Shown here: piece after piece, positions 47,676-55,493 of the stretch | How positions within the stretch are numbered: position 1 is the stretch's first letter | Layout of the letters: every line of letters begins with the position of its first letter | Assembly: GCF_001650695.1 (NCBI RefSeq) | Contig: NZ_LWQS01000071.1 | Span: 119,877 to 183,876, forward strand | DNA length: 64,000 nt | Direction: 5' to 3' | Origin: Chloroflexus islandicus | GTDB taxonomy: Bacteria > Chloroflexota > Chloroflexia > Chloroflexales > Chloroflexaceae | The notes under the pieces: model-generated | Databases searched by the model: none | What the model was told of the DNA's origin: nothing | What the model saw: the letters and a program-made list of their open reading frames with translations, nothing else | Translations under genes and position numbers: made by a program

Positions 47676-48563
47676 ATGACCCGTCTGTCAGGAATATATT
47701 ACCTTATGCTTTCTGATCAATCTTTGTTGCCACAGTTACGTCGCAGCGTTGTTCTTCTGCTCGCCGTCTACCTCTTTATCTACCCTTTCGCCATTGTCTT
47801 AGTCGCGCTAGATCGGGTGCCGGTGTGGGGCACATGGATGGGTGGCGCCTTGCTGATTTTGCAAGGTGCGTTGATGGGTGTGTGGCTGACCGTGCGCTAT
47901 CGCTGGTGGGGGGCGCTGGCAGCCGGCTTGATTCTGGTTATTTCATGGGCGGTTGAGCACATTGGCGCAACCACCGGCTTCCCGTTCGGAAGCTATTCGT
48001 ACACCGATGTGCTGCAACCGCAAATCTTCGGCGTGGTGCCGCTAGCTATTCCCTTTGCATGGCTGTTGATTGTTGTGGCGGCGGTTGGTGTCGCCGAGCG
48101 GATCCTCAACCGTGATGGCCGTCCGGTAGACGATCGCCAGCTTCATCCGACCCGCGTCTTGACCGCGGCGTCGTTTGCGTTGCTGCTTGACGTAACAATT
48201 GAGCCGTTCGCCGTCTACATCAATCGCTACTGGGTTTGGACGAGTGATGAGACCGGTTTCTACTATGGCATTCCGGCGTCCAACTTTGTGGCGTGGTGGG
48301 TGACGAGTTTGATCTTATCGTGGGTGTTGCTGGCGTTGCGCCGGCAAGCGGCGCACCGCAGCCATACGCCGCAGCACTTTATGCCGTGGCTGCCGCCGGT
48401 GTTGTATTTAACCAACCTCACGATGTTTGTGGTCGTTAACCTTGCCCGCGGCCAAGTGTTGCCGGCCCTGATCGGCGGCTTGATTATGCTCGTGCTCGCA
48501 GGCGATTGGCTGCTGCCGCGGCTGGCCCGCCGTCTGCGTCGCGTCGCCGAAACCAACCCTTGA
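47676..48563 (+). CDS. cruF: Carotenoid biosynthesis protein (CruF/DUF422 family)
   Basis: 295 residues with about seven helices. The signature SWAVEHIGATTGFPFGSYSYTD followed by a membrane segment is diagnostic of DUF422. Characterised members (CruF) hydrate the psi-end C-1',2' bond of gamma-carotene, a step towards the glycosylated gamma-carotenes known in Chloroflexus; CrtC-unrelated. The assignment is by family; activity here is inferred. The ATG at 47676 fits a short leader from the strong promoter; an ATG at 47706 is possible. Its 3' end overlaps the convergent acyltransferase by 80 bp. Confidence 0.82.
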   Translation: MTRLSGIYYLMLSDQSLLPQLRRSVVLLLAVYLFIYPFAIVLVALDRVPVWGTWMGGALLILQGALMGVWLTVRYRWWGALAAGLILVISWAVEHIGATTGFPFGSYSYTDVLQPQIFGVVPLAIPFAWLLIVVAAVGVAERILNRDGRPVDDRQLHPTRVLTAASFALLLDVTIEPFAVYINRYWVWTSDETGFYYGIPASNFVAWWVTSLILSWVLLALRRQAAHRSHTPQHFMPWLPPVLYLTNLTMFVVVNLARGQVLPALIGGLIMLVLAGDWLLPRLARRLRRVAETNP

Positions 48564-49290
48564 CCGTATCCCACGTGCGGTCAATCCCCCACCGTCCGCT
48601 GAGCAGCGGCTGGAACCGGCCTAGCCGTTGCTCGATTACATCGGCGCGGAGGGTGTCAACTGCCGCGGTCAGCCGCGCGGCGACATCGGCCCGGATCGCT
48701 TCAATATCGTCGCGGCTGGCCGGCGGGTGGGGCGGGCCGATCTGCACAAAGGCATGCGGCCATTGTTGGCCGAGGAATTCGTAGCGCAGTGCAATTGGGC
48801 AGAGGGTGACATCGCCGGCGAGCGCGGCGATGCGGGCAATGCCGGGGTAGATGGTCAGCGGGCGGTAGTCGTTGGCTTCGATCCGGCCTTGCGGGAAGAT
48901 GTAGAGCGCCCGATCACGCCGCTCGCGCAATAGGTTCGCGGCATAGATCTGTGCGCGCTGCGATTCGGCGGGATCGCGCCGCTCGATCGAGAAAGCGCCG
49001 CACCACGTAAAGAAGCGGTACGCGCGCAGTTGCCGCTCTTCCATCATGAGATAACTATCAAATGCCCGCCGCATAATTGCGCGGTGAATGAGCATCATCA
49101 TGTACCCATCCCACCATGCCGAATGGTTCAAGTAGAAGATGTACGGGCCACGCTGCGGATCGGGGCGCGGGCCGTATTGGGCGAACCAAATGTGATCAAA
49201 GCTGCGAGTGAGCGCCGGACGCGCTAACAGATAGTAGATGGCTTCGTCGGCGATCCAGATTTTGTGGGCTGGGATGCGAGGCGTGACCAT
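48484..49290 (-). CDS. PlsC-like acyltransferase
   Basis: 268 residues. The acyltransferase box NHSAWWDGYMMM (NHxxxxD), the second block ALYIFPQGRIE, and LCPIALRYEF are present. Such enzymes acylate glycerophosphate or other alcohols. Neighbouring cruF makes a role in acylating carotenoid glycosides (CruD-like) an attractive but unproven alternative. No membrane helix is obvious. The end overlaps cruF by 80 bp in antisense. Confidence 0.8.
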   Translation of the reverse strand: MVTPRIPAHKIWIADEAIYYLLARPALTRSFDHIWFAQYGPRPDPQRGPYIFYLNHSAWWDGYMMMLIHRAIMRRAFDSYLMMEERQLRAYRFFTWCGAFSIERRDPAESQRAQIYAANLLRERRDRALYIFPQGRIEANDYRPLTIYPGIARIAALAGDVTLCPIALRYEFLGQQWPHAFVQIGPPHPPASRDDIEAIRADVAARLTAAVDTLRADVIEQRLGRFQPLLSGRWGIDRTWDTVKGWFRRRDADGGPAAAAANRLRARA

Positions 49291-49292
49291 AG

Positions 49293-49379
49293 TGGCTTCG
49301 TTGTGCGATGGGGCAGAGCAGCGCTCTACCCATACGGGATTGGCTTCGCTGTGCGATGGGGCAGAGCAGCGCTCTGCCC
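49293..49379. repeat. Two 39-bp direct copies, period 48 bp
   Basis: TGGCTTCG(T/C)TGTGCGATGGGGC...GCTCT(A/G)CCC at 49293-49331 and 49341-49379. Fills the 92-bp gap between two minus-strand genes; each copy carries a small inverted repeat (GGCAGAGC...GCTCTGCC in the second). Confidence 0.75.
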
Positions 49380-49382
49380 GTC

Positions 49383-49862
49383 CTATGGGAGCGCATGCGG
49401 CGCTAGCGTTGCACGCGCTGTCTGGTACGCCGCTTGGATGGCGGCGTGTGGCAACGGCGTGTCAGCGGCCAGTGCAACCGCACCGGCGATCATAAAACCG
49501 CATGTCGCAACCGCGGCCCGCAATTCGTTGAGCACGGCGGCAGCGTGCGGCCCGACAGCGACTAACGCGGCGTAGCGTCCGGCCAGATCGGCGGCATAAG
49601 CGGCGCGCAGCAGATCGTTGAGGCGGGCCGGCAGTTGCGGCGCCGTCGCCGGCGTGACGATCACGATCAACTCGGCATCGCGCATATCGGCCACAATATC
49701 GGCTAGCAGCGCGTCGGGTTGGCCGGGAGGCAACGGGCCGAGAAACGCGGCCCGCTTCACCGGCGGCAATTGGCCGAGCAGCGCGCTCAACACCTCTGGC
49801 GCCGGATCATCTTCATCGGCGCTGCCGCAAATGCCTAGCGTAAACAGATACCCATCGTGCAT
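49383..49862 (-). CDS. NAD(P)H-dependent FMN reductase / flavodoxin-like protein
   Basis: 159 residues with a Rossmann-type alternation: FTLGICGSADEDDP at the N-terminus, MRDAELIVIVTPATAPQLPARLNDLLRAAY, GRYAALVAVGPHAAAVLNELRAAVATCG. This resembles FMN-dependent reductases, but the classical SLR-type FMN loop is degenerate. Function uncertain. Lies downstream of dusB on the same strand, separated by a hairpin. Confidence 0.55.
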   Translation of the reverse strand: MHDGYLFTLGICGSADEDDPAPEVLSALLGQLPPVKRAAFLGPLPPGQPDALLADIVADMRDAELIVIVTPATAPQLPARLNDLLRAAYAADLAGRYAALVAVGPHAAAVLNELRAAVATCGFMIAGAVALAADTPLPHAAIQAAYQTARATLAPHALP

Positions 49863-49886
49863 CGCAGGTTGCTATTCTGACGCCAA

Positions 49887-49925
49887 GGCCCTCAGCCGCA
49901 ACGATGCTCGTCGTAGCTGAGGGCC
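49887..49925 (-). terminator. Hairpin after dusB
   Basis: GGCCCTCAGC (49887-49896) and GCTGAGGGCC (49916-49925), 10-bp perfect stem, begins 7 bp past the dusB stop on the minus strand. No T-run, so it may be partly processing or attenuation. Confidence 0.45.
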
Positions 49926-49931
49926 GGCGCA

Positions 49932-50987
49932 TTAATCCGCCGCTATCGCTGTTTCAGGCACAGCGGCATCAGTTTCGAGGTAGGGCGCAAAAAACCGCTC
50001 AATCGCCTCACGGGCAGCGGCAAGGCTGGCAGCCGTATGCACCGCCACGCGCAGGTGGTTGCTGCCGGGCAAGCCAACATGGAATTGGCCGATCAACTGC
50101 TTGATCTTGTTCAGCGCGAGCCGTTCCGGCAACTCCTCGGCGCAGATATCCATGTATTCGATCAATAAGTTGCGTTTGTCAGCCGGCGCCGGCGCAAATG
50201 GCGCAACCCCGCGACGCAGATCGGCGATCTGGCGAAAGATCCACGGATTAGCGATCGCGCCGCGCCCGATCATCACCCCATCAGCGCCGCTGTCGCGCAA
50301 CCGGATCAGCGCATCAACCGCCGTCGTCACATCACCGCTCCCGATCACCGGGATCGAGACGGCGCGTTTGACTTCGGCAACCCGCGACCAGTCGGCTTGC
50401 CCTTTGTACCCCTGCTCGCGGGTGCGTGGGTGTAGCGCCAGCGCCGAAACGCCAGCGGCTTCGGCGCGTTGCGCCGCTTCAATATAATTCAGACTCTGCT
50501 CATCCCACCCGGCGCGGAATTTCAGCGTCACCGGAATCTGCACCGCCGCGCGCACCGCGCGCAACAGCCGTTCCATCTTCGGCAGATCGCGCAGCAACGC
50601 CGAACCGTGGCCGCCGCCGGTCACTTTGGGCGATGGACAGCCACAGTTGATGTCAATAATGTCGGCGCCTAAATGCTCGACGATGCGGGCCGCGTTGGCG
50701 ACCAGATCGGGATCGTTGCCCGAAATCTGCATCGTCAGCGGGCGCTCTTCCGGCAAATAGTCGAGCAGCCGGTGGCGGCGCAAGGCCTTGGGGCTAACAC
50801 TGGCCGCATTGGTCATTTCGGTGCTGACCAAGCCGCAGCCGCCGAGGCGCAGAATCATCCGGCGGAAGATGCTGTCGGTTACGCCGGCCATCGGGGCGAG
50901 GATGATATTCGGTTCGATACGGATATGCGCGACATGGTAGGCAGTTGGTAGCCGCGCAATTTCAGCAAGAGTGATGTGTTCGCTCAT
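49932..50987 (-). CDS. dusB: tRNA-dihydrouridine synthase
   Basis: 351 residues. FMN-binding TIM barrel with NIILAPMAGVTDSIFRRM at the start, QISGNDPDLVANAARI, catalytic Cys in INCGCPSPKVTGGGHGSALL, TLKFRAGWD, LHPRTREQGYKGQADW and VMIGRGAIANPWIF. Reduces specific uridines in tRNA. An ATG at 50996 is in frame but lies in the TATAATG of a -10-like box; ATG 50987 at +1 distance would be leaderless and is preferred. Confidence 0.92.
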   Translation of the reverse strand: MSEHITLAEIARLPTAYHVAHIRIEPNIILAPMAGVTDSIFRRMILRLGGCGLVSTEMTNAASVSPKALRRHRLLDYLPEERPLTMQISGNDPDLVANAARIVEHLGADIIDINCGCPSPKVTGGGHGSALLRDLPKMERLLRAVRAAVQIPVTLKFRAGWDEQSLNYIEAAQRAEAAGVSALALHPRTREQGYKGQADWSRVAEVKRAVSIPVIGSGDVTTAVDALIRLRDSGADGVMIGRGAIANPWIFRQIADLRRGVAPFAPAPADKRNLLIEYMDICAEELPERLALNKIKQLIGQFHVGLPGSNHLRVAVHTAASLAAAREAIERFFAPYLETDAAVPETAIAAD

Positions 50988-51406
50988 ACCTTTCATTATA
51001 GCAGAGAGTGCAGCCGTGTTGGCAAGGGGGCATGCCGTCGGGCGAGCGTGAAAACTCGTCGAAAATGCTCGTCATTTTTCACATATGTGAAAGTACTTTC
51101 CGGTATGCTCAGGGTAGAGCGCCTTGCATCTTCCGCCGCACACCGGCGCTGCTGATCCAAAGTTCTTGGGGAAGGAGGAGGTTATGGTCGTGATGGGTGC
51201 GCTCATACCTTTCATTGTAGCAGCGAGTGCAGCCGTGTTGGCAAGGGGGTATGCCGTTGGGCGAGCGTGAAAACTCGTCGAAAATGCTCGTCATTTTTCA
51301 CATATGTGAAAGTACTTTCCGGTATGCTCAGGGTAGAGCGCCTTGCATCTTCCGCCGCACACCGGCGCTGCTGATCCAAAGTTCTTGGGGAAGGAGGAGG
51401 TTATGG
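50981..51406. repeat. 219-bp tandem duplication of an intergenic control region
   Basis: Bases 50981-51188 are repeated almost exactly at 51200-51407 (offset 219). The second copy still carries the first bases of dusB in reverse, and the first copy ends with GGAGG and an ATG that belongs to the downstream small gene. The copies therefore each hold the dusB start and the start signal of the 51403 gene. Differences are few (for example ATTATAG versus ATTGTAG). Confidence 0.9.
51077..51092. promoter_or_regulatory. 16-bp perfect palindrome, operator-like (second copy 51296-51311)
   Basis: TTTCACATATGTGAAA reads the same on both strands and occurs in both copies of the 219-bp duplication. The AT-rich centre and placement between divergent genes (dusB on minus, small membrane protein on plus) suggest a homodimeric regulator site. 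The factor is unknown. Confidence 0.55.
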
Positions 51407-51591
51407 TATGGTGTCTCGCTTCGTGCGTGCTCTGTTGCATCGGTTTGGCGATCGCTGCGCTGACGTTCAAACCCCGCCCGATCCGGTTGCCGCGCCTGTC
51501 GCCGCGCCACCTGTTACGCGGCTGTCTGGCGACGACCTTCCTGATCGCCGGCGCGATCTTTCTCATCCTCGCATACAGCCTGCTCGCCTAG
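51403..51591 (+). CDS. 62-residue two-helix membrane protein
   Basis: Starts ATG GTA TGG right after GGAGGAGG. MVWCLASCVLCCIGLAIAAL forms the first helix, a basic loop PRPIRLPRLSPRH lies inside by the positive-inside rule, and LATTFLIAGAIFLILAYSLL forms the second helix. Codon use is like the neighbours, unlike that of the overlapping frame from 51408. It lies immediately before the RNase H gene and may be translationally coupled. Function unknown. Confidence 0.65.
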   Translation: MVWCLASCVLCCIGLAIAALTFKPRPIRLPRLSPRHLLRGCLATTFLIAGAIFLILAYSLLA

Positions 51592-51605
51592 CCGAATGGC
51601 TGATT

Positions 51606-52037
51606 GTGCAAATCGACGGTACGCCGGGCTTTCCGGCGCGCGGCATGGCTGGATTAGGCGTGTTGGTGCGCAGTGAGCGCGGCGCGGTGATCCGGTTCTA
51701 TGCCGGGCGCGCGCCGGCCCGTACTAGCAACGAGGCCGAGTATCAGGCCCTGATCGCGGCCCTGCGCTTGATCCGGCGCGACTTTCCCAACCGGCGGGTG
51801 CGCTGTCTCACCGATAGCCAGTTGCTGGTTGAGCAATTGCGCGGCGCGGCAGCGGTGCGCGCCGAACCGATCCGCCCACTCTACCAGACCGCGCGCGAGC
51901 TGATCGACCAGTTTCCGCCAGCGGCGTTCGAGCTGGTACGCATCCCGCGCGATCTCAACCGGCTGGCTGACGCGCTGGCGTGGGAGGCGTTGGGTGGACG
52001 GCAGGCGTTGTTGCGCCGGGCCGGGGTGGGGAGGTAG
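51606..52037 (+). CDS. RNase HI-like protein
   Basis: About 143 residues beginning QIDGTPGFPARGMAGLG. The four acidic positions of RNase H are visible: Asp in QIDG, Glu in SNEAEYQAL, Asp in LTDSQLLVEQL and Asp in NRLADALA. This resembles stand-alone bacterial RNase HI of the ribonuclease H-like type that cleaves RNA in RNA:DNA hybrids. The GTG at 51606 lies 15 bp after the stop of the small membrane gene and has no clear SD; an open frame reaches back to 51408 but that part overlaps the membrane gene. Confidence 0.8.
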   Translation: MQIDGTPGFPARGMAGLGVLVRSERGAVIRFYAGRAPARTSNEAEYQALIAALRLIRRDFPNRRVRCLTDSQLLVEQLRGAAAVRAEPIRPLYQTARELIDQFPPAAFELVRIPRDLNRLADALAWEALGGRQALLRRAGVGR

Positions 52038-52101
52038 GGAACAGGGAGTAGGTGGCGAGGGAATGGTTTGGTTCACGATCCATCACGAGAGGAGGCAAGG
52101 T

Positions 52102-53379
52102 ATGCAAACGCGCGAACCCACGATTGCAACCACTGTGCGCGAGGTGGTCGCAGAAGCGGTCAATGATGGCTTGGCGGTCGTGAACGGCGCGATCACCGCT
52201 GAGACGATGGCGCAGACGTTGCCGGTATTGCACTTTGCCACCGGCTTGGCCACCGCGCCGCAACAATTACCGCGCCAACTATTGGGCCTCATGGCGCAGG
52301 TAGTGGTGCCTCCCGGCACGTGGGCGGTGATCTATCTGCCCGGCGGCGCGACGCGCACCTTCACCGCCGGCAGCCACACGATTTGGGCGCCTCCCGGCCC
52401 AGTGCTGGCGCAGTGGGTCGATGCTCGCCGCCGCCAAGTGCAGATCGGCCCGATCGAAGGATGGAGCGCCGATAAGTGGCCGATCCGGCTCTGGCTGGCG
52501 ATCGAGCTAGCGGTGCATGATCCGCTGCTGATCGCGCTGCACCGCGAACCACTGGCAGCGGTGAGCGCGGCGACTCGCGCCGCGGCCCACGTCTTCATCG
52601 AGCAGCACAGCCACGCCGAACTCACCGGCGCGCAGGGGATTGATGAGGCGGCCCGCTTTGTCTGCGCACGGTTGCAGGCCGATCCAACCCTAGCCGGCCT
52701 CGAGATTATCGGCGTGCAGACGCTCGACCGGCAAGGCGATGAGCGCCACACCGAGGCGGCGATGGCGGCGACGATTGCCGCGGCCCAGATCGACGAAGAG
52801 CGCCGGGTCGCCGAGGCCCGCCACCGGGCGCGTCTGCACGCGCTGGCTGCGCAGACGGTTGAGCTCGATCACGAGCATCGCTTGCGTATGCAGATGCGGG
52901 CCGCCGAGGCGCGCGAGCAGCTCTTGGCCCAGCATGCTGAAGTGCAGCGGGCAACGCTGGCCGCCCAACTCGATCTGATCAATGCCCAGATTCGGGCGCA
53001 GGTCGCCGAGATTGCTCACGAAGAGCAGGTGTGGCAGAGCGAGCAGGCTCGCTTCCAGCAAGAGTGGGAACGGCTGCAACAGCAACTGCTCGAGAGCCAC
53101 CGCACCGATCAGGCCCTCCGGCTGCTGGCCGCTCAGCACGAGAGTGAGCGTATCGCTGGCGAAGTGACATTGGGGGTCGAAGAGCGGCGCGGCGCACAGT
53201 TGCAGGCGTTGGTCGAATTGCAGCAACAGCTCGAAGACCGCCGGCTGGCGCGGGCCCAAGCTGCCGCCGAGCGGCGCGAACACCACGAGCGGGTATTGCT
53301 CGAACTGCGGCTGCGCCACGAGCAATTGGTGGCCGACCAGATGGCGCGGCTCGGCAATTGGCAACTGGCCGAACGGTAA
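52102..53379 (+). CDS. SPFH/band-7-like protein with long coiled coil
   Basis: 425 residues. Residues ~60-220 resemble an SPFH (stomatin-like) domain (VVVPPGTWAVIYLPGG, GSHTIWAPPGPV, LAIELAVHDPLLIALHRE, EAARFVCARLQADPTLAGLEIIGVQTLD). From ~225 to the end runs a Glu/Gln/Arg-rich coiled coil (HLRMQMRAAEAREQLLAQHAEV style). No membrane anchor is visible, unlike typical stomatins. Probably an oligomeric scaffold. GAGAGGAGG before ATG 52102. It follows the RNase H gene by 64 bp and may be in the same unit. Confidence 0.7.
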   Translation: MQTREPTIATTVREVVAEAVNDGLAVVNGAITAETMAQTLPVLHFATGLATAPQQLPRQLLGLMAQVVVPPGTWAVIYLPGGATRTFTAGSHTIWAPPGPVLAQWVDARRRQVQIGPIEGWSADKWPIRLWLAIELAVHDPLLIALHREPLAAVSAATRAAAHVFIEQHSHAELTGAQGIDEAARFVCARLQADPTLAGLEIIGVQTLDRQGDERHTEAAMAATIAAAQIDEERRVAEARHRARLHALAAQTVELDHEHRLRMQMRAAEAREQLLAQHAEVQRATLAAQLDLINAQIRAQVAEIAHEEQVWQSEQARFQQEWERLQQQLLESHRTDQALRLLAAQHESERIAGEVTLGVEERRGAQLQALVELQQQLEDRRLARAQAAAERREHHERVLLELRLRHEQLVADQMARLGNWQLAER

Positions 53380-53423
53380 GGGAAATAGCCACAAAAGAAC
53401 ACAAAACGTTGCTTTCTTCCCTA

Positions 53424-53822
53424 CATCCCAGTGCTGCGCTCCCCATCACCCCTCCCCCAGCGGGGGAGGGGCAAGGGGTGGGGGCAACAGCCCGCGCAGC
53501 GGGCTTCGTAAGAGTAGCCCGGCCCTTCAGGGCCGGGTGCCGGATCCGAGGTTCTGACTACCAGTGATCGCTGGGCAATGCCTGACATCCCAGTGCTGCG
53601 CTCCCCATCACCCCTCCCCCAGCGGGGGAGGGGCAAGGGGTGGGGGCAACAGCCCGCGCAGCGGGCTTCGTAAGAGTAGCCCGGCCCTTCAGGGCCGGGT
53701 GCCGGATCCGAGGTGCTGACCACCAGTGATCGCTGGGCAATGCCTCAACACTCGACGCAACGCTCCCCGCTCCCACTGGCGTGAGCGAGGGGCAAGGGGT
53801 GGGGGCAACAGCCCGCAGTGCG
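53424..53822. repeat. REP-like module in 162-bp tandem copies
   Basis: Bases 53424-53585 repeat at 53586-53743 with period 162, then a partial third copy to about 53822. Each holds CCCCTCCCCC/GGGGGAGGGG, AGCCCGC/GCGGGCT and GCCCGGCCC/GGGCCGGG stems plus GATCGCTGGGCAATGCCT. Same family as 2.4, 19.6 and 63.7 kb. No gene in 53380-53874. Confidence 0.9.
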
Positions 53823-53874
53823 TGAACAGAGGCAGGGAGATAAGGTTCTATCACATCAACCCGGAGGTTTCACT

Positions 53875-55185
53875 ATGCCACTCTTTCCCCGCTATCACGG
53901 CCCGTCGCTGATCGAACAGGTCTGCACGGTTGAAAACCTGACCAACGCATGGCGGCGGGTGCGTTCCAACATCCAGTTAATCCGGCGTGATCGCAGCGCT
54001 GGAATCGATCAGGTCACGCTGCGCGATTTTGAAGCCGATTGGCCGGCCCAGATGGCCCAGTTGGCCGAAGAATTGCGCGACGGCAGCTACCGGCCGTTGC
54101 CGCCGCGCCGGGTGATGCTGCCCAAAGCCAACGGCGGCGAGCGGGCGATCGCGATTTTGGCCATCCGCGATCGCATTGCCCAGCGCGCCGTGCAACAAGT
54201 CTTGACCCCGCTCTTCGAGCCGCTCTTCCTCGATTGCTCGTATGGCTGCCGGCTAGCGGTCGGCGTGCCGGAAGCGGTCGAGCGGGTGGCGCGCTACGCC
54301 GAACAGGGCCTGAGTTGGGTGGTTGATAGCGACATCAGCGCCTACTTCGACTCGATCGACCACGGGATTTTACTGGGTCTGCTGCGCCAACGGATCGACG
54401 AACCGGCCATCTTGCGCCTGATCGGCCAATGGCTGGCCGTGGGAGCGTTGCACGAAGAAGCGGAGCTAGCCGAACCGGCGCCGGCCAGCCCGCTGCTGAA
54501 CGCGCTCCGGCGCGGCGGCGAACTGATCCACGAGGCGATCAGCGCGCCGGCTGACCCGAATCCGCCCGATGTGAACTATTCAGACCCTTACGGCATGCCG
54601 CCGGTGGCGCCGCGCGCCGGTCTGCCCACCGGTCTCTTCGCCGCCATCAGCCTTGCCCAACCGGCCATCGAAGTCGCCCAACGGCTTGGCCCGCTCGTGC
54701 GCCGGATCGGCCCGCAACGGCTGCTGCTCGGCGGCGCGCTGGCCGCCGGCGCAGTCGCCGTCAGCGAGCTGGTGCATCACGCCAAAGCCAAGCGCGCGCA
54801 GCGCGGCACGCCCCAAGGCGGCCCGCTCTCGCCGCTGCTGGCTAACATCTACCTCCACCCGTTCGATGTCGCGATGACTGCCCACGGCGCGCGCATGGTG
54901 CGCTTCGTTGATGATTTCGTCGTCATGTGCCCCGATCGTGACGTAGCCGAACGCACCTTGGCGCTGGTTGAACGGCAACTGGCTACCTTGCGCCTCCAGC
55001 TCAACCCGGCCAAAACCCGGATCGTCGCCTACGCCGACGGCATCGAGTTTCTGGGTCAGGCGCTGGCCCCGCGCCGCGGGCAAGGCCTGTTTCACGGTCT
55101 CACCGACTTTCACGAAGCCGAGCGGCGCTTGCGTGAGCAGGTGGGCCGGCTGCGGAAGAAGGGGAGTAGGGAGGGCGATGAATAG
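53875..55185 (+). CDS. CRISPR-adjacent reverse transcriptase with ~120-residue internal insertion
   Basis: 436 residues, group II intron-like RT. Motifs: RSAGIDQVTLRDF (RT0/1), YRPLPPRRVMLPKANGGERAI (RT2 region), SWVVDSDISAYFDSIDH (motif A, Asp151/153), RGTPQGGPLSPLLANIYL (motif B, from 310), MVRFVDDFVVM (motif C, FVDD at 344-347) and FLGQ (RT7). Between motif A and B, ~187-308 is an extra region with a Pro/Gly-rich part and a hydrophobic helix RLLLGGALAAGAVAVSELV (282-300). No maturase or endonuclease domain follows, and no intron RNA is seen, so it is probably not a mobile intron. It lies upstream of cas1-cas2 on the same strand. CGGAGG precedes ATG 53875. Confidence 0.87.
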   Translation: MPLFPRYHGPSLIEQVCTVENLTNAWRRVRSNIQLIRRDRSAGIDQVTLRDFEADWPAQMAQLAEELRDGSYRPLPPRRVMLPKANGGERAIAILAIRDRIAQRAVQQVLTPLFEPLFLDCSYGCRLAVGVPEAVERVARYAEQGLSWVVDSDISAYFDSIDHGILLGLLRQRIDEPAILRLIGQWLAVGALHEEAELAEPAPASPLLNALRRGGELIHEAISAPADPNPPDVNYSDPYGMPPVAPRAGLPTGLFAAISLAQPAIEVAQRLGPLVRRIGPQRLLLGGALAAGAVAVSELVHHAKAKRAQRGTPQGGPLSPLLANIYLHPFDVAMTAHGARMVRFVDDFVVMCPDRDVAERTLALVERQLATLRLQLNPAKTRIVAYADGIEFLGQALAPRRGQGLFHGLTDFHEAERRLREQVGRLRKKGSREGDE

Positions 55186-55279
55186 CCACAAAAAGACGCA
55201 AAAGGCGCAAAAAATGGTTACATTTGTGTCTTTTGCGGCGCTGTGCGGCTATTTCGCCAACCAACCTCGCTCAACTTTA

Positions 55280-55430
55280 CACTCCCCTCTCCCGCGCTAG
55301 CGCGGGAGAGGGGCAGGGGATGAGGGCCAGCAGCCCGCGCAGCGGGCTTCGTAATCCTAGCCCGGCCCTTCAGGGCCGGGTGCTGGATCAAATGTTCTGT
55401 CGCCCCTTGAAAGGGAGCGGGGAGAAGGAG
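55280..55430. repeat. REP-like module between RT and cas1
   Basis: CCCTCTCCCGCG...CGCGGGAGAGGG, GCCCGC/GCGGGC and GCCCGGCCC/GGGCCGGG stems, the same family as elsewhere, fill most of 55186-55493. It separates RT from cas1 by about 300 bp but on the same strand. Confidence 0.85.
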
Positions 55431-55493
55431 CATCGCACGCGTTTACACTCTCCGCCCCCTCTGCGGTAAACAACCTCAACAAGGAGCAATGCT

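Noticed and set aside
53875..55185. Group II intron encoding the RT
   Set aside because: No maturase/endonuclease domain, no domain V-like RNA hairpin or intron ends seen, and cas1-cas2 follow.
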